From Bacteroidota bacterium (lineage in GTDB: Bacteria; Bacteroidota; Bacteroidia; Bacteroidales; JAGONC01): 64,000 nucleotides of DNA. The notes under the pieces were generated by a model that worked only from the letters and a program-made list of their open reading frames with translations, did not search any database and was not told the DNA's origin. Both the position numbers and the translations under genes were made by a program. The stretch lies in assembly GCA_022711405.1 (NCBI GenBank), contig JAKLFC010000005.1, positions 62,001 through 126,000 on the forward strand. Reading direction: 5' to 3'. Shown here in pieces: positions 19,317-27,455 of the stretch (its first letter is position 1; every line of letters begins with the position of its first letter).

Positions 19317-22300
19317 TCAGGGAAGGTTTATACATGTCCTGGAATACTCAATATCGGATCCCACATAGAGGATCCACTCCTCCCTCGTCATATTGCGTGT
19401 AATATCTGTACAGAGCCTGCCTGCGAGCGTTTCCATATCAATTAGCCGTATCCGGATGGTCTTATCGGCGCTCCCTGAGACAAGACTTTTACCGTCAGGC
19501 GAGAAGGCCATGCAGGTGATCCAGAAATCATAATCGTCCATAACGATGGGAGGCTCTTCCGGCGACCGGAAATTCCACAGCCGGATGGTCCCGTCGTAGC
19601 TGCTGCTTCCGAGGATCTGTCCATCAGGGCTGAAAACCAGATCGCTGATCCGGGAAAGATGCCCGATCAGGGAGACGGTGGAATGATAGGAGCGGTCGGC
19701 TTCCCATAACCGGATCGTGCCGCTGGCATCGCCCGAGACAAGAATATTTCCGTCTTCACTGAAAGCAAGAGCATATACTGCCATACCCGACGCCTGTATC
19801 ACGAAGGGAGACACCATCATGCTTTTCAGGTTCATGGCTTTGATCTCTCCTTTTTCGTTCGCCCAGGAAAGCACATTGCCATCCGGCGAGAAACAGGTAA
19901 CGGTCATCCGGTGTATGTTTTTGTCGATGATGGTACCCGGATCATTTTCTTTGGCTGGATTCCATAGCCTGACGGACCCGTCGGCGCTGGAGGAGGCAAG
20001 TTCACCCGTGACGGGATTAAAGCAAAGGTGCGTTACAAGGAAGGTGTGACCATGGTGGATGACTGGCTGGGGATCACGGGTATTGAGATCCCACAGGAGA
20101 ATGTCCCCGTTATTGGTGCCGGCGGCAAGGTAGCGTTCATCATGGCTCAGCGCCAGTGAAAAGTACTCTTCCTGCCCCTGGTTTGCATCTTTCATTACCC
20201 TGACCGAATGGTCAGGATTTTTATAATCGGTGATCCGGACCGTACCATCCAGGCTGCATGAGTAAAGCGATCCGGTTTTCTTTCCGACCGCCACGCTGCG
20301 AACCTCATTCTGGTGGATCCACAGGAGGATGTCGCCTTTATTGACCCCGGAAAGGGCTTTGAAGATATCCGGATCCTGCTTCGGTCCCTCATTCTGCTGG
20401 TTCATATGATAGGCTTCAAGGGCAAGAAGCGCCGGCAGATCACCTTCGACACTTTCCTGTATTTCGACGGATTTGACTGCCATCGCATTGGCAACGGCAA
20501 GGAGCCTAAGCCTTCTCGCATTCTTTTCGGATGCTTCGGCCTTTGCTCTTTCGGCCTCAGCAATTCCCTTTTGCTCCAGTGCAATCTTACCCTGCTCCTG
20601 TGCATAGTCGCGGGCCTGCACGGCTTCATTCTTGGATTCTTCGGCGAGCTGCCTCTGGAAAATGGCCTCTTTTCGTTCATTGAAGGCTATCTGCTGCTGC
20701 TGGATGGCAAATTCTTTCTGCTCTTCGGTGATGATCTTCTGCTGTTCGGCAATCTGTTGCTGCTGCTCGGATATCCTTCGCTGGATAATGGCTTCTTTCC
20801 GTTGTTCGGCTGCTTTCAGGGTTTCCAGCTTAGCCAGGTTCTCTTTTTCCAGTGATTTTTTCTCGCTGGCTTCCGCCTTGAATGTCAGGTTGATGGATAT
20901 GATCAGAAAGAAGATGGAAATGGCAGAGGCCACCCCCAGGATGATGGCGAAGCGCCTGGCCCTGACAAGTTCTCTTTTTTGGTGCTCTTCTTTGCGTGAT
21001 AGCGCCAGATCGGCTTCTTTCCGGCTGTAATCCAGGAAGTTGACAGCCCTGTCGAAGGCAGGATCGTACCGGTTGGCCCACGCCTGGTTGGGATGAGTGT
21101 TTTCTTTCCATTTTGTGGCCAGGTGGAGCTCAGGGTCCACCCACAGGCCTGTCTTGCCTTCCTGGTATAGTTCCGCAGATTTGGAAAGACGCAGGTAAAG
21201 CTGTGCGGAATTGGTTTCTTCCTCCACCCAGGTCCGAAGCCTCTTCCAGATACGCATCAGGCTCTCGTGGGTCATGTCGATGATCGAATCCTCATTCAGT
21301 GCCACGTTCGTTGGCGGCATTAAAAAGGATCTGCCCTGGCTGCGGAAGCAGTCCACCACCTCGATCACCTCCTGGGGCTTGGCTTTGGCTATATCGCAGA
21401 TCTCACCCAGCTGGGTCGGGCGGCGGATCCCTTTGCTGTCCTGACCTACCACTACCAGCGCCTTGAATAGTTTCTCGGCAATGGTTTGCTGCCGCTGATC
21501 ACCCAGTGACGCAAAGATCTCCTCCGCATGAAGGGAAAGAGCCTGTTGCATCGTCCCAATTGACTCATAATGCTGCTCGTCAATCTGAGGATCGCTTGTG
21601 CGGGTCTGGCTCCATTTTTCCCAGGTTCTCATCAGGGCATGCTGCAGAATGGGCAGGTGATCGGGATCCGTACTTACCTCATCCAGCAACCGGTTCACGA
21701 GCCTTTCAGCGATCTGCGCTCCTCCTACTTCCACAGGGCCCGCAATGGCTTCCCGGATATCCTGACGGGTCATCCGGGGAACCAGGTAGTACCCCTGGTT
21801 GATTTTTTCAGTAAGACCCTGATAGTCAGTACATTGGTCGATAAAGTCTGAACGCATCGAGAGAAGAATGTACACCGGGAGCGTATCCTGACCGAGCGCC
21901 CGGAGAAGCAGCTCAACCAGCTGATCCGCATCTTTCTGGGCAAAGGTGGTCGTTGAACTTCCTTTGTACCGGAAAAGCTCCTCAAACTGGTCAATGATGA
22001 GCAGTAGTTTCCGGTTCTCCAGGGAGAAGGGAACCATTTGAAAAAGCCGTAGGATGCCTTCCCTGTCCGAGCGAAGGATCTTTTCCACTTCATGCGATGT
22101 CTTCAAGGGATTCTGTTCCCCTGCCACAGTGCGGATCATCTGGTATAAAGCTTCTGCCATCTGTCCAATGGGATCATCGCCGGGCCTGAAAATCGCATAT
22201 TCCCATCCTTTGCCGGTATCTTTTCCCTTTTGTCTGATGAGGGCCGGGATAAGTCCCGCTTTTATCAACGAAGACTTTCCACACCCTGAAGCACCGGTAA

Positions 22301-22439
22301 GCGCGACAAAATGTGTGGTTGTCATCAGCGTGACAAGCTCCCGGATCACCCGGTCCCTTCCAAAAAAAAGAGATTCCTCCTCGATCTCGTAACTCCTGAT
22401 ACCAGGAAAGGGATTGATTGGTGTTCTGCTCTCATTCAT
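19317..22439 (-). CDS. STAND-type NTPase with transmembrane segment, coiled coil and C-terminal WD40 propeller
   Basis: A 1,040-residue protein. It begins with the family opening NPFPGIRSYEIEEESLFFGRD. Walker A is GASGCGKS (49-56) and Walker B is LLLIIDQFEELF (about 145-157), followed by the helical arm of the nSTAND1 class (about 250-480). One transmembrane segment lies near 500-520 (FAIILGVASAISIFFLIISI). Next comes a long glutamine/glutamate/alanine-rich coiled coil (about 525-690) and seven WD40 repeats (about 710-1000), for example FSPDGQILGSSSYDGTIRLW. STAND proteins are ATP-driven switches that assemble when a sensor domain meets a ligand or partner; some are anti-phage or cell-death proteins, others regulators. 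No effector (nuclease, TIR, protease) is visible here. The neighbouring genes give no defence context. Confidence 0.88.
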   Translation of the reverse strand: MNESRTPINPFPGIRSYEIEEESLFFGRDRVIRELVTLMTTTHFVALTGASGCGKSSLIKAGLIPALIRQKGKDTGKGWEYAIFRPGDDPIGQMAEALYQMIRTVAGEQNPLKTSHEVEKILRSDREGILRLFQMVPFSLENRKLLLIIDQFEELFRYKGSSTTTFAQKDADQLVELLLRALGQDTLPVYILLSMRSDFIDQCTDYQGLTEKINQGYYLVPRMTRQDIREAIAGPVEVGGAQIAERLVNRLLDEVSTDPDHLPILQHALMRTWEKWSQTRTSDPQIDEQHYESIGTMQQALSLHAEEIFASLGDQRQQTIAEKLFKALVVVGQDSKGIRRPTQLGEICDIAKAKPQEVIEVVDCFRSQGRSFLMPPTNVALNEDSIIDMTHESLMRIWKRLRTWVEEETNSAQLYLRLSKSAELYQEGKTGLWVDPELHLATKWKENTHPNQAWANRYDPAFDRAVNFLDYSRKEADLALSRKEEHQKRELVRARRFAIILGVASAISIFFLIISINLTFKAEASEKKSLEKENLAKLETLKAAEQRKEAIIQRRISEQQQQIAEQQKIITEEQKEFAIQQQQIAFNERKEAIFQRQLAEESKNEAVQARDYAQEQGKIALEQKGIAEAERAKAEASEKNARRLRLLAVANAMAVKSVEIQESVEGDLPALLALEAYHMNQQNEGPKQDPDIFKALSGVNKGDILLWIHQNEVRSVAVGKKTGSLYSCSLDGTVRITDYKNPDHSVRVMKDANQGQEEYFSLALSHDERYLAAGTNNGDILLWDLNTRDPQPVIHHGHTFLVTHLCFNPVTGELASSSADGSVRLWNPAKENDPGTIIDKNIHRMTVTCFSPDGNVLSWANEKGEIKAMNLKSMMVSPFVIQASGMAVYALAFSEDGNILVSGDASGTIRLWEADRSYHSTVSLIGHLSRISDLVFSPDGQILGSSSYDGTIRLWNFRSPEEPPIVMDDYDFWITCMAFSPDGKSLVSGSADKTIRIRLIDMETLAGRLCTDITRNMTREEWILYVGSDIEYSRTCINLP

Positions 22440-22596
22440 GGGTAAACCGTATTTAACGAATAAAATACAACGCCAATAAACAGTGTTTAATAGCAGGTTC
22501 CCGCTTCAGCAAATCCATAACCTGTAAAATCCTTCTAAATTATTTACTTTAGCTCTAAAATCAAAGATACCTTGAAAAACTTATTAACTTTACAGG

Positions 22597-22638
22597 ATGA
22601 ATAACGTATACATGCCAGGTAACAACCCCTCTGCATGA
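22597..22638 (+). CDS. Possible 13-residue upstream leader peptide (uORF)
   Basis: ATG at 22597 opens MNNVYMPGNNPSA and stops at TGA 22636-22638, overlapping the ATG of the next gene as ATGA. This could couple translation to the anti-sigma gene. It may instead be chance: a -7-like TTAACTTTA at 22584-22592 would place the transcription start near the uORF start. Confidence 0.25.
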   Translation: MNNVYMPGNNPSA

Positions 22639-23051
22639 CGACCGCTCGCATCATCATTCGTAACGATATTCAGGAATTGGATAGGATTCGTGAATTTATT
22701 GAAAGACATGGAGATGAGTGGGGCTTTTCGACCAAAAATGTCTTCTCCATCAACCTCGTACTGGAAGAACTCATCACGAATATCATCTTTTATGGATTTG
22801 ATAATGACCAGGTACATGATATTTTAATCGATATGCAGCTACGGGATGATCAGCTGCAACTGCTGATCGAAGATGATGGCAAACCCTTTGATCCATTTAG
22901 CGTGGATACGCCTGAGGATCTGGATAAGTCATTGGAAGAGCGTAGGATAGGAGGACTGGGAATTCATTTTGTCAGAGAGATCATGGATACCTGTTCCTAT
23001 GAACGTACTGGAAATAAGAACCGTTTACTTTTGTCTAAACACGTTAAATAA
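22635..23051 (+). CDS. RsbW-like serine kinase / anti-sigma regulatory factor
   Basis: A 138-residue GHKL-fold protein. The N box is LVLEELITNIIFYGF (about 42-56), G1 is EDDGKPFDP (about 80-88) and G2 is RIGGLGIHFVREI (about 110-122). Relatives bind ATP, phosphorylate a serine of a STAS antagonist and in many bacteria hold a sigma factor or other target. It is the first gene of a three-gene plus-strand operon with the STAS gene 7 bases downstream, so the kinase-antagonist pair is complete. No sigma factor is adjacent; the target may be the downstream cyclase-like protein or something elsewhere. Divergent from the STAND gene. Confidence 0.9.
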   Translation: MTTARIIIRNDIQELDRIREFIERHGDEWGFSTKNVFSINLVLEELITNIIFYGFDNDQVHDILIDMQLRDDQLQLLIEDDGKPFDPFSVDTPEDLDKSLEERRIGGLGIHFVREIMDTCSYERTGNKNRLLLSKHVK

Positions 23052-23058
23052 TATCCCA

Positions 23059-23391
23059 ATGGAAATAGTCGACATTTTACAGGATGGTGTGGTCATCCTG
23101 GAATTAAAAGGAAGGCTGGACACAACCAATTATAGTTTTCTCGAGGAGAAGATCATGAAACTGATTGATGATAACCAGACCCTTATTCTGGTGGATTGCA
23201 GCGATCTGTCCTATATCAGCAGCTCCGGGCTGCGTATCATGCTGATGGGTTTAAAGAAGATCAATTCGGTGAAGGGTAAGTTCATCCTGTGCTGCCTGCA
23301 GGATAACATACGGGAGATATTTGAGATTTCAGGATTTACCAGCATCTTCTCCATTTTCCCCACCCGGCAGGATGCCCTGAAACAATTCTGA
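23059..23391 (+). CDS. STAS-domain anti-sigma-factor antagonist
   Basis: A 110-residue single STAS domain. Strand start DGVVILELKGRLDTTNYSFL, then VDCSDLSYISSSGLRIMLMGLK with the target serines, then EISGFTSIFSIFP. The chosen start (ATG 23059, MEIVDILQDG) removes an out-of-family N-terminal extension that would overlap the kinase gene. It is the expected phosphorylation substrate of the kinase encoded 7 bases upstream. The cyclase-like gene follows after 4 bases. Confidence 0.9.
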   Translation: MEIVDILQDGVVILELKGRLDTTNYSFLEEKIMKLIDDNQTLILVDCSDLSYISSSGLRIMLMGLKKINSVKGKFILCCLQDNIREIFEISGFTSIFSIFPTRQDALKQF

Positions 23392-23395
23392 GGCA

Positions 23396-24043
23396 ATGGC
23401 TCAGTGGATTCATGATAAGGATCCCCGGTCTCCGGAAATCACACGTTTGCTCCAGGGTGTACCCAAATGCCCGGGAGTGTGTCTTTTCATCGACATTACC
23501 GATTCCACCTGGATCAAATACCATGAACCCTTTACCAGGTGGGGGCAGAAACTGAACAATACCTTTAACTTCATTTCCCTTCTCAACGATTTTCCTGATA
23601 ATATCGTCAAGGGTATTGGCGATGAGATCATGCTGTACATACCCGAGGGCGAACTGCACCGTAAAACTACATTCCGGACCTGTTTTGCACTGCTGGAGGA
23701 GATCTACGCGACGCTTGACAATATCAAGAATTTCCCTGTGGATGGCCTTTTTCTCCCCTGCAAGGTAGCTATCCATTACTGCACCGAGGTTTATAACATC
23801 ACATTCCTGGAAGGGTATAACGATTATTACGGCAAGGACGTTGACCTGTCGGCCAGGTTGATGTCGAAAGCCAAACCCTACCGGATCGTGCTGAGCGAGA
23901 AGTTCTTTCAGAAAGTTCAGGAAGATATTGCTGCTGAAAAGATTTCCCCCGAACACGGATGCCTGAAATTCGTTACAGAGAAATACATTGAAGATTTCAA
24001 AGGAGTTCCGCGACCTGTGGAGTACAGGATCATTCAGGTTTGA
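23396..24043 (+). CDS. Class III nucleotide-cyclase-like protein
   Basis: A 215-residue protein with a cyclase-homology fold. The first metal Asp lies in LFIDITDST, and the second in IVKGIGDEIMLY, which also keeps a lysine at the substrate-specifying position. YYGKDVDLSARLMSKAKP corresponds to the transition-state motif, with the usual Asn changed to Asp and the Arg kept. It could therefore be an active adenylate/guanylate cyclase, a weak one, or a regulatory pseudo-cyclase. Third gene of the kinase/STAS operon. Its last 10 bases overlap the end of the convergent permease gene. Confidence 0.72.
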   Translation: MAQWIHDKDPRSPEITRLLQGVPKCPGVCLFIDITDSTWIKYHEPFTRWGQKLNNTFNFISLLNDFPDNIVKGIGDEIMLYIPEGELHRKTTFRTCFALLEEIYATLDNIKNFPVDGLFLPCKVAIHYCTEVYNITFLEGYNDYYGKDVDLSARLMSKAKPYRIVLSEKFFQKVQEDIAAEKISPEHGCLKFVTEKYIEDFKGVPRPVEYRIIQV

Positions 24044-24858
24044 AGCAATTTCCAGCTACGTATCGTCCGAACCGCCAGAAACAACATCACCAGGCAGAGA
24101 ATGATCGTCGCCCCCGAAGGGATGTTCAGGTAATAGGATAGAATGAGTCCACCGATATTACCGGCAAGGCCGATAAGGATGGAGAATAGGGCGATACGGT
24201 CGAAACGCCGGGTCAGCAGGTTGGCTGTCGTTTGAGGTATGGTCAGCAATGAAATGATGAGAATGATGCCTGCCACCCGTATGCTGAAGACGATCGTAAG
24301 TGCAATCATGCTGATCATCAGGTATTTGATCAGTTGGACCGGGATCAGTCGCGTCCGGGCAAATTCCTCATCAAACGCAACGTAAAGGATAGGCCTGTAG
24401 AAAAGCTTGAATGCCGCTGCGATGATCACCGTAAGGCAAGCCAGCGCCAGTAATTCAACCAACGAGATCGTCAGAATATTCCCGAAAAGATAGCTCATCA
24501 GGTTGGGAGCATATCCGGGAGTCAGAAAAATGAACAGGATCCCCAGCGCCATGCCCAGCGCCCAGAAAATGGCGATCATGGAATCGTTGCGGATATCGCC
24601 CTTCCGGGAAAAATATTCGATACCCAGAGCGGACAGCACGCTGAAAACAGCAGCCCCGATCATAGGCGGCATTCCCAGGTAATACCCGATCCCGATGCCT
24701 CCGAAGGAGGTGTGCGTGATACCGCCGCTGATGAACACCATCCGCCGCGAAACGATGTACGTTCCTACGATGCCGCACAGAACGCTCGTCAGAACGGCCG
24801 CAGCCAGCGCGTGCTGAAAGAACCGGTAGGAGAGTATTTCCAGGAAGATCAATGTCAT
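24034..24858 (-). CDS. znuB: Zinc/manganese ABC importer permease
   Basis: A 274-residue ABC-3 family permease with about eight transmembrane helices. Family stretches include CGIVGTYIVSRRMVFISGGITHTSFGGIGIGYYLG and VAGIILIISLLTIPQTTA. It forms the channel for Zn2+ or Mn2+ delivered by the substrate-binding protein. It overlaps the ATPase gene by 4 bases and closes the operon. Gene symbol by family resemblance; metal specificity is not proven. Confidence 0.88.
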   Translation of the reverse strand: MTLIFLEILSYRFFQHALAAAVLTSVLCGIVGTYIVSRRMVFISGGITHTSFGGIGIGYYLGMPPMIGAAVFSVLSALGIEYFSRKGDIRNDSMIAIFWALGMALGILFIFLTPGYAPNLMSYLFGNILTISLVELLALACLTVIIAAAFKLFYRPILYVAFDEEFARTRLIPVQLIKYLMISMIALTIVFSIRVAGIILIISLLTIPQTTANLLTRRFDRIALFSILIGLAGNIGGLILSYYLNIPSGATIILCLVMLFLAVRTIRSWKLLQT

Positions 24859-25607
24859 GGCTCATGTTGTTGCAGGACCGTATGCGGAACGTTCCCATGG
24901 GTGATCAGTTGTATCGGGCAGTCGTATGCAGCCAGCTGCTGTTCGGTGATGATGTTCGACCGGTGATAGTGCAGGTTCCGGTTCACGCACGCGATCGTCT
25001 TGACATTGGCTGAGATCGTTCCGATGTCGTGCGATACCATGATCACAGCCATGCGTTCATTCAGTTCCCTGAGGATCGCATAGAGATCATGCTCAAACCT
25101 GTTGTCGACAAATGTATCCGGCTCATCCAGGATCAACAGCCGCGGATTGGAAATGATGGACCGGCACAGAAACAACCGCTGCCGTTCTCCCCCCGATAAT
25201 TCCCCGATGGCCTTGTCGCGAAGGTGGAATACTCCCATCTGCTCCAGCAGCTGTAACGCCTGCATCTTTTCTTTCCCGGTCACCCTCCTGATCAGGCGGT
25301 TGCCCGCCATGATACCCGACAGGACAACCTCCATTGCCGTGATCGGGAACTTGGGATCAAAATGCATCAGCTGAGGAAGATAACCAATGAAATTATAGCG
25401 GTCTTTCCCCTCGGCAAAATAACGTACCGACCCTGAAAGAGGCTTCAGCAGACCGATGATCACCCTGAGAAGGGTGGTCTTTCCACCTCCGTTGGGACCA
25501 ATGACTCCGAGGAAGTCACGCTCATGGATGGTAAGGCTGACTTCCGTAAGTACAACCTGGTTCCCGTAACCGGCAGTGATCTTTTCCAGCTCAACGAGTT
25601 TGGTCAT
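24855..25607 (-). CDS. znuC: Zinc/manganese ABC importer ATP-binding protein
   Basis: A 250-residue ABC ATPase: Walker A GPNGGGKT (about 37-44), signature LSGGERQRLFLCRSI (about 137-151), Walker B LLILDEPDTFVD, switch His in MVSHDIG. Compared with most family members the D-loop reads PDTFVDN rather than PxxGVD. It lies 6 bases after the substrate-binding gene. Confidence 0.92.
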   Translation of the reverse strand: MTKLVELEKITAGYGNQVVLTEVSLTIHERDFLGVIGPNGGGKTTLLRVIIGLLKPLSGSVRYFAEGKDRYNFIGYLPQLMHFDPKFPITAMEVVLSGIMAGNRLIRRVTGKEKMQALQLLEQMGVFHLRDKAIGELSGGERQRLFLCRSIISNPRLLILDEPDTFVDNRFEHDLYAILRELNERMAVIMVSHDIGTISANVKTIACVNRNLHYHRSNIITEQQLAAYDCPIQLITHGNVPHTVLQQHEP

Positions 25608-25613
25608 GGTCTT

Positions 25614-26510
25614 TCAGGATTGATGAATATGGTTCAGTATCCGAGCGATCTCCCGCAAATTATCCATCCAGGAGTAGGCCAGGGGATCGATGACCACAAC
25701 CTGACCGTCAATCTCAGATGCCACCCCCATGGCCATCTCCCAGTCGATCTGGCGCTGGATAAGGATCGTTGTGATATTCTCCTGCCTGGCCAGATCAACA
25801 ATTTCTTTCATATGCCAGGCAGATGGACTTTTGCCTTCCTCCTCAATGGACACCTGCCGGAAACCGTAATCCCTTGCAAGATAAGCCAGTGCAGGATGAT
25901 AAATGATCACGGCTCTGCCCCTCAACGGAGATAGCTGCTGCGACAGAAATACATCGAGCGTGTCCATCTGCTGCAGGAACCTGTCGTAGTTCTGCCGGTA
26001 AACATCCGAGTGTGCCGGATCTATCTGAATGATCGCCTGCAGCATAGACACCGCCAGCTTTCTGACTTCATGGCATGATAACCAGTAGTGAGGATCCGTT
26101 CCACCATGGCCGTGATCATCCCGGATCAGGGTCAGATCGGCGGGTGGCTCCACCAGTACCATCCGAGGATTGGCCGCCTGAAATTTATCAAGGTAAATCT
26201 TTTCGAAATCGAGATACCCAAGACTGAAATATAGCAATGACGACGATATGTCCTTCATGTCCTTTGGAGAAGGTTCATAGGTATGGTAATCAATTCCTGG
26301 TGGCACCATCACCTGAATTTCAAACCGATCACCCGCAATCTGCTCCACCCAGTACTTCTGCGGTAAAATGCTGACTGTAACGACGGGTTTGATCACTAGT
26401 TCCTGATTCCCGCATCCATTCATGGTAAAAAAGATTACCACCCCGATCATTATCATAACCCACCCCCTATCTCTCCTCTCTCCTCTCTCCTTTCTCCTCT
26501 CCCCTCTCAT
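25614..26510 (-). CDS. znuA: Metal-binding lipoprotein of the Zn/Mn importer
   Basis: A cluster A-I substrate-binding protein. Metal ligands are visible: His in IDYHTYEPSP, His in GTDPHYWLS, His in IIYHPALAYLARDYG, Asp in VVIDPLAYSW. A short DDHGHGG acidic-histidine loop is typical of zinc binders. The lipobox is TMNGC, so the mature protein should be lipid-anchored. The start is uncertain. ATG 26510 overlaps the preceding stop as ATGA but makes the first 18 residues (RGERRKERGERR...) from a simple CTCCTCTCTCC repeat. ATG 26456 (MIMIGVVIFF) gives a normal lipoprotein signal. Confidence 0.88.
   Translation of the reverse strand: MRGERRKERGERRDRGWVMIMIGVVIFFTMNGCGNQELVIKPVVTVSILPQKYWVEQIAGDRFEIQVMVPPGIDYHTYEPSPKDMKDISSSLLYFSLGYLDFEKIYLDKFQAANPRMVLVEPPADLTLIRDDHGHGGTDPHYWLSCHEVRKLAVSMLQAIIQIDPAHSDVYRQNYDRFLQQMDTLDVFLSQQLSPLRGRAVIIYHPALAYLARDYGFRQVSIEEEGKSPSAWHMKEIVDLARQENITTILIQRQIDWEMAMGVASEIDGQVVVIDPLAYSWMDNLREIARILNHIHQS
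26470..26509. repeat. CTCCTCTCTCCTTTCTCC simple repeat, partly coding
   Basis: A polypyrimidine (plus-strand) repeat of CTCCTCTCTC and CTCCTTTCTC units. It lies across the 5' end of the metal-binding lipoprotein gene. The same family forms the inverted repeat at 52809-52887. Confidence 0.75.
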
Positions 26511-27442
26511 ATCCCCGCCGTATTAAGATTCCCCAGGCTGGCCGTTATGGTCCGCATCTGCGTCCGGTCGTCATCATTGTACAGGTTCAGGGTGACCTGC
26601 AAATGCAGGTTGTAAATGTTCATCTCAGCCTCCTTCGACTTGATCTTCCCGATCTCCAGCACATCTGAATTGATGATGCCATATTTACGGGAAGGTTCAT
26701 TTTCAAAGATCTCATCCTGACGTACCAGCAGGAATTCCCTGTCGTAATATTTGTTGAATTCGAAAATGTTGGCAATATCCTGAATGGTAAGGATCTGCAG
26801 GTTCTCGAGCCCGTCGATGTTCAGGGTGAACCAGCGGAATACATTTTCATCAATGAGGCAGCGGTTTAAGTTGTCTTTCTGCAGGATGCGGGCATTGTTG
26901 ATCACGGCACGACCGTAATAGTTATCCTCGAAAGTATAGATCTTATCATAGGTGATCGCATAGCGGAAATTGATCGCCCCGACGATCCTCCTCAATTTGG
27001 GGTAATAATGGAATGAGTTGTAAATGCGCAAGATGACTGCCAGGTTGCAGGCAAATACAAGGGAATGAAAGGGGGTGTCGAAGATGAGAAATCCACCGTC
27101 ACCCGTACTGATGAAACTCTTTTCGATATCCTCCCTGGTATATTTCTGGAAGATATAGGGATGATTTTCCAGGCACAGCTGTATCGTGCTTTTAAAGATC
27201 GTTTTGAAGACAAAGGGGAGCAATGCCTGCTCAAACTCACCGAAACCGCTGTACTGGAAAATGTCGATCCCCAGTACCGATTTGAATCCGATCCGGTCGT
27301 ATTTGACATAGGTCCTGAGCCGGTCGTACAGATCGAAGGATTCGGGAATGATGTTGGTTTTCTCAAACACCACCCGCTTATCCATTTCCGACAGTATGTT
27401 CTGGATCTCGCTGTCCTCAAGGATTTTTATTGTTTTCAACAT
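26507..27442 (-). CDS. Class III cyclase-homology-domain protein, divergent
   Basis: A 311-residue soluble protein. Candidate catalytic features: Asp in VLGIDIFQYSGF, GDGGF (residues near 140) where class III cyclases have GDG, and YYGRAVINNARIL with Asn and Arg at the transition-state positions. The substrate-specifying lysine before GDG is replaced (SFISTGDGG), so activity is uncertain. The C-terminal quarter is a separate, unassigned region. It sits between uvrA (13 bases upstream) and the metal-importer genes (ATGA overlap) and is probably co-transcribed with both. Function unknown. Confidence 0.6.
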   Translation of the reverse strand: MLKTIKILEDSEIQNILSEMDKRVVFEKTNIIPESFDLYDRLRTYVKYDRIGFKSVLGIDIFQYSGFGEFEQALLPFVFKTIFKSTIQLCLENHPYIFQKYTREDIEKSFISTGDGGFLIFDTPFHSLVFACNLAVILRIYNSFHYYPKLRRIVGAINFRYAITYDKIYTFEDNYYGRAVINNARILQKDNLNRCLIDENVFRWFTLNIDGLENLQILTIQDIANIFEFNKYYDREFLLVRQDEIFENEPSRKYGIINSDVLEIGKIKSKEAEMNIYNLHLQVTLNLYNDDDRTQMRTITASLGNLNTAGI

Positions 27443-27455
27443 AGTTTGATAAGGA

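Noticed and set aside
22969-23058. An N-terminal extension of the second STAS protein
   Set aside because: These 30 codons overlap the end of the kinase gene in another frame and are outside the STAS fold. ATG 23059 fits the family.
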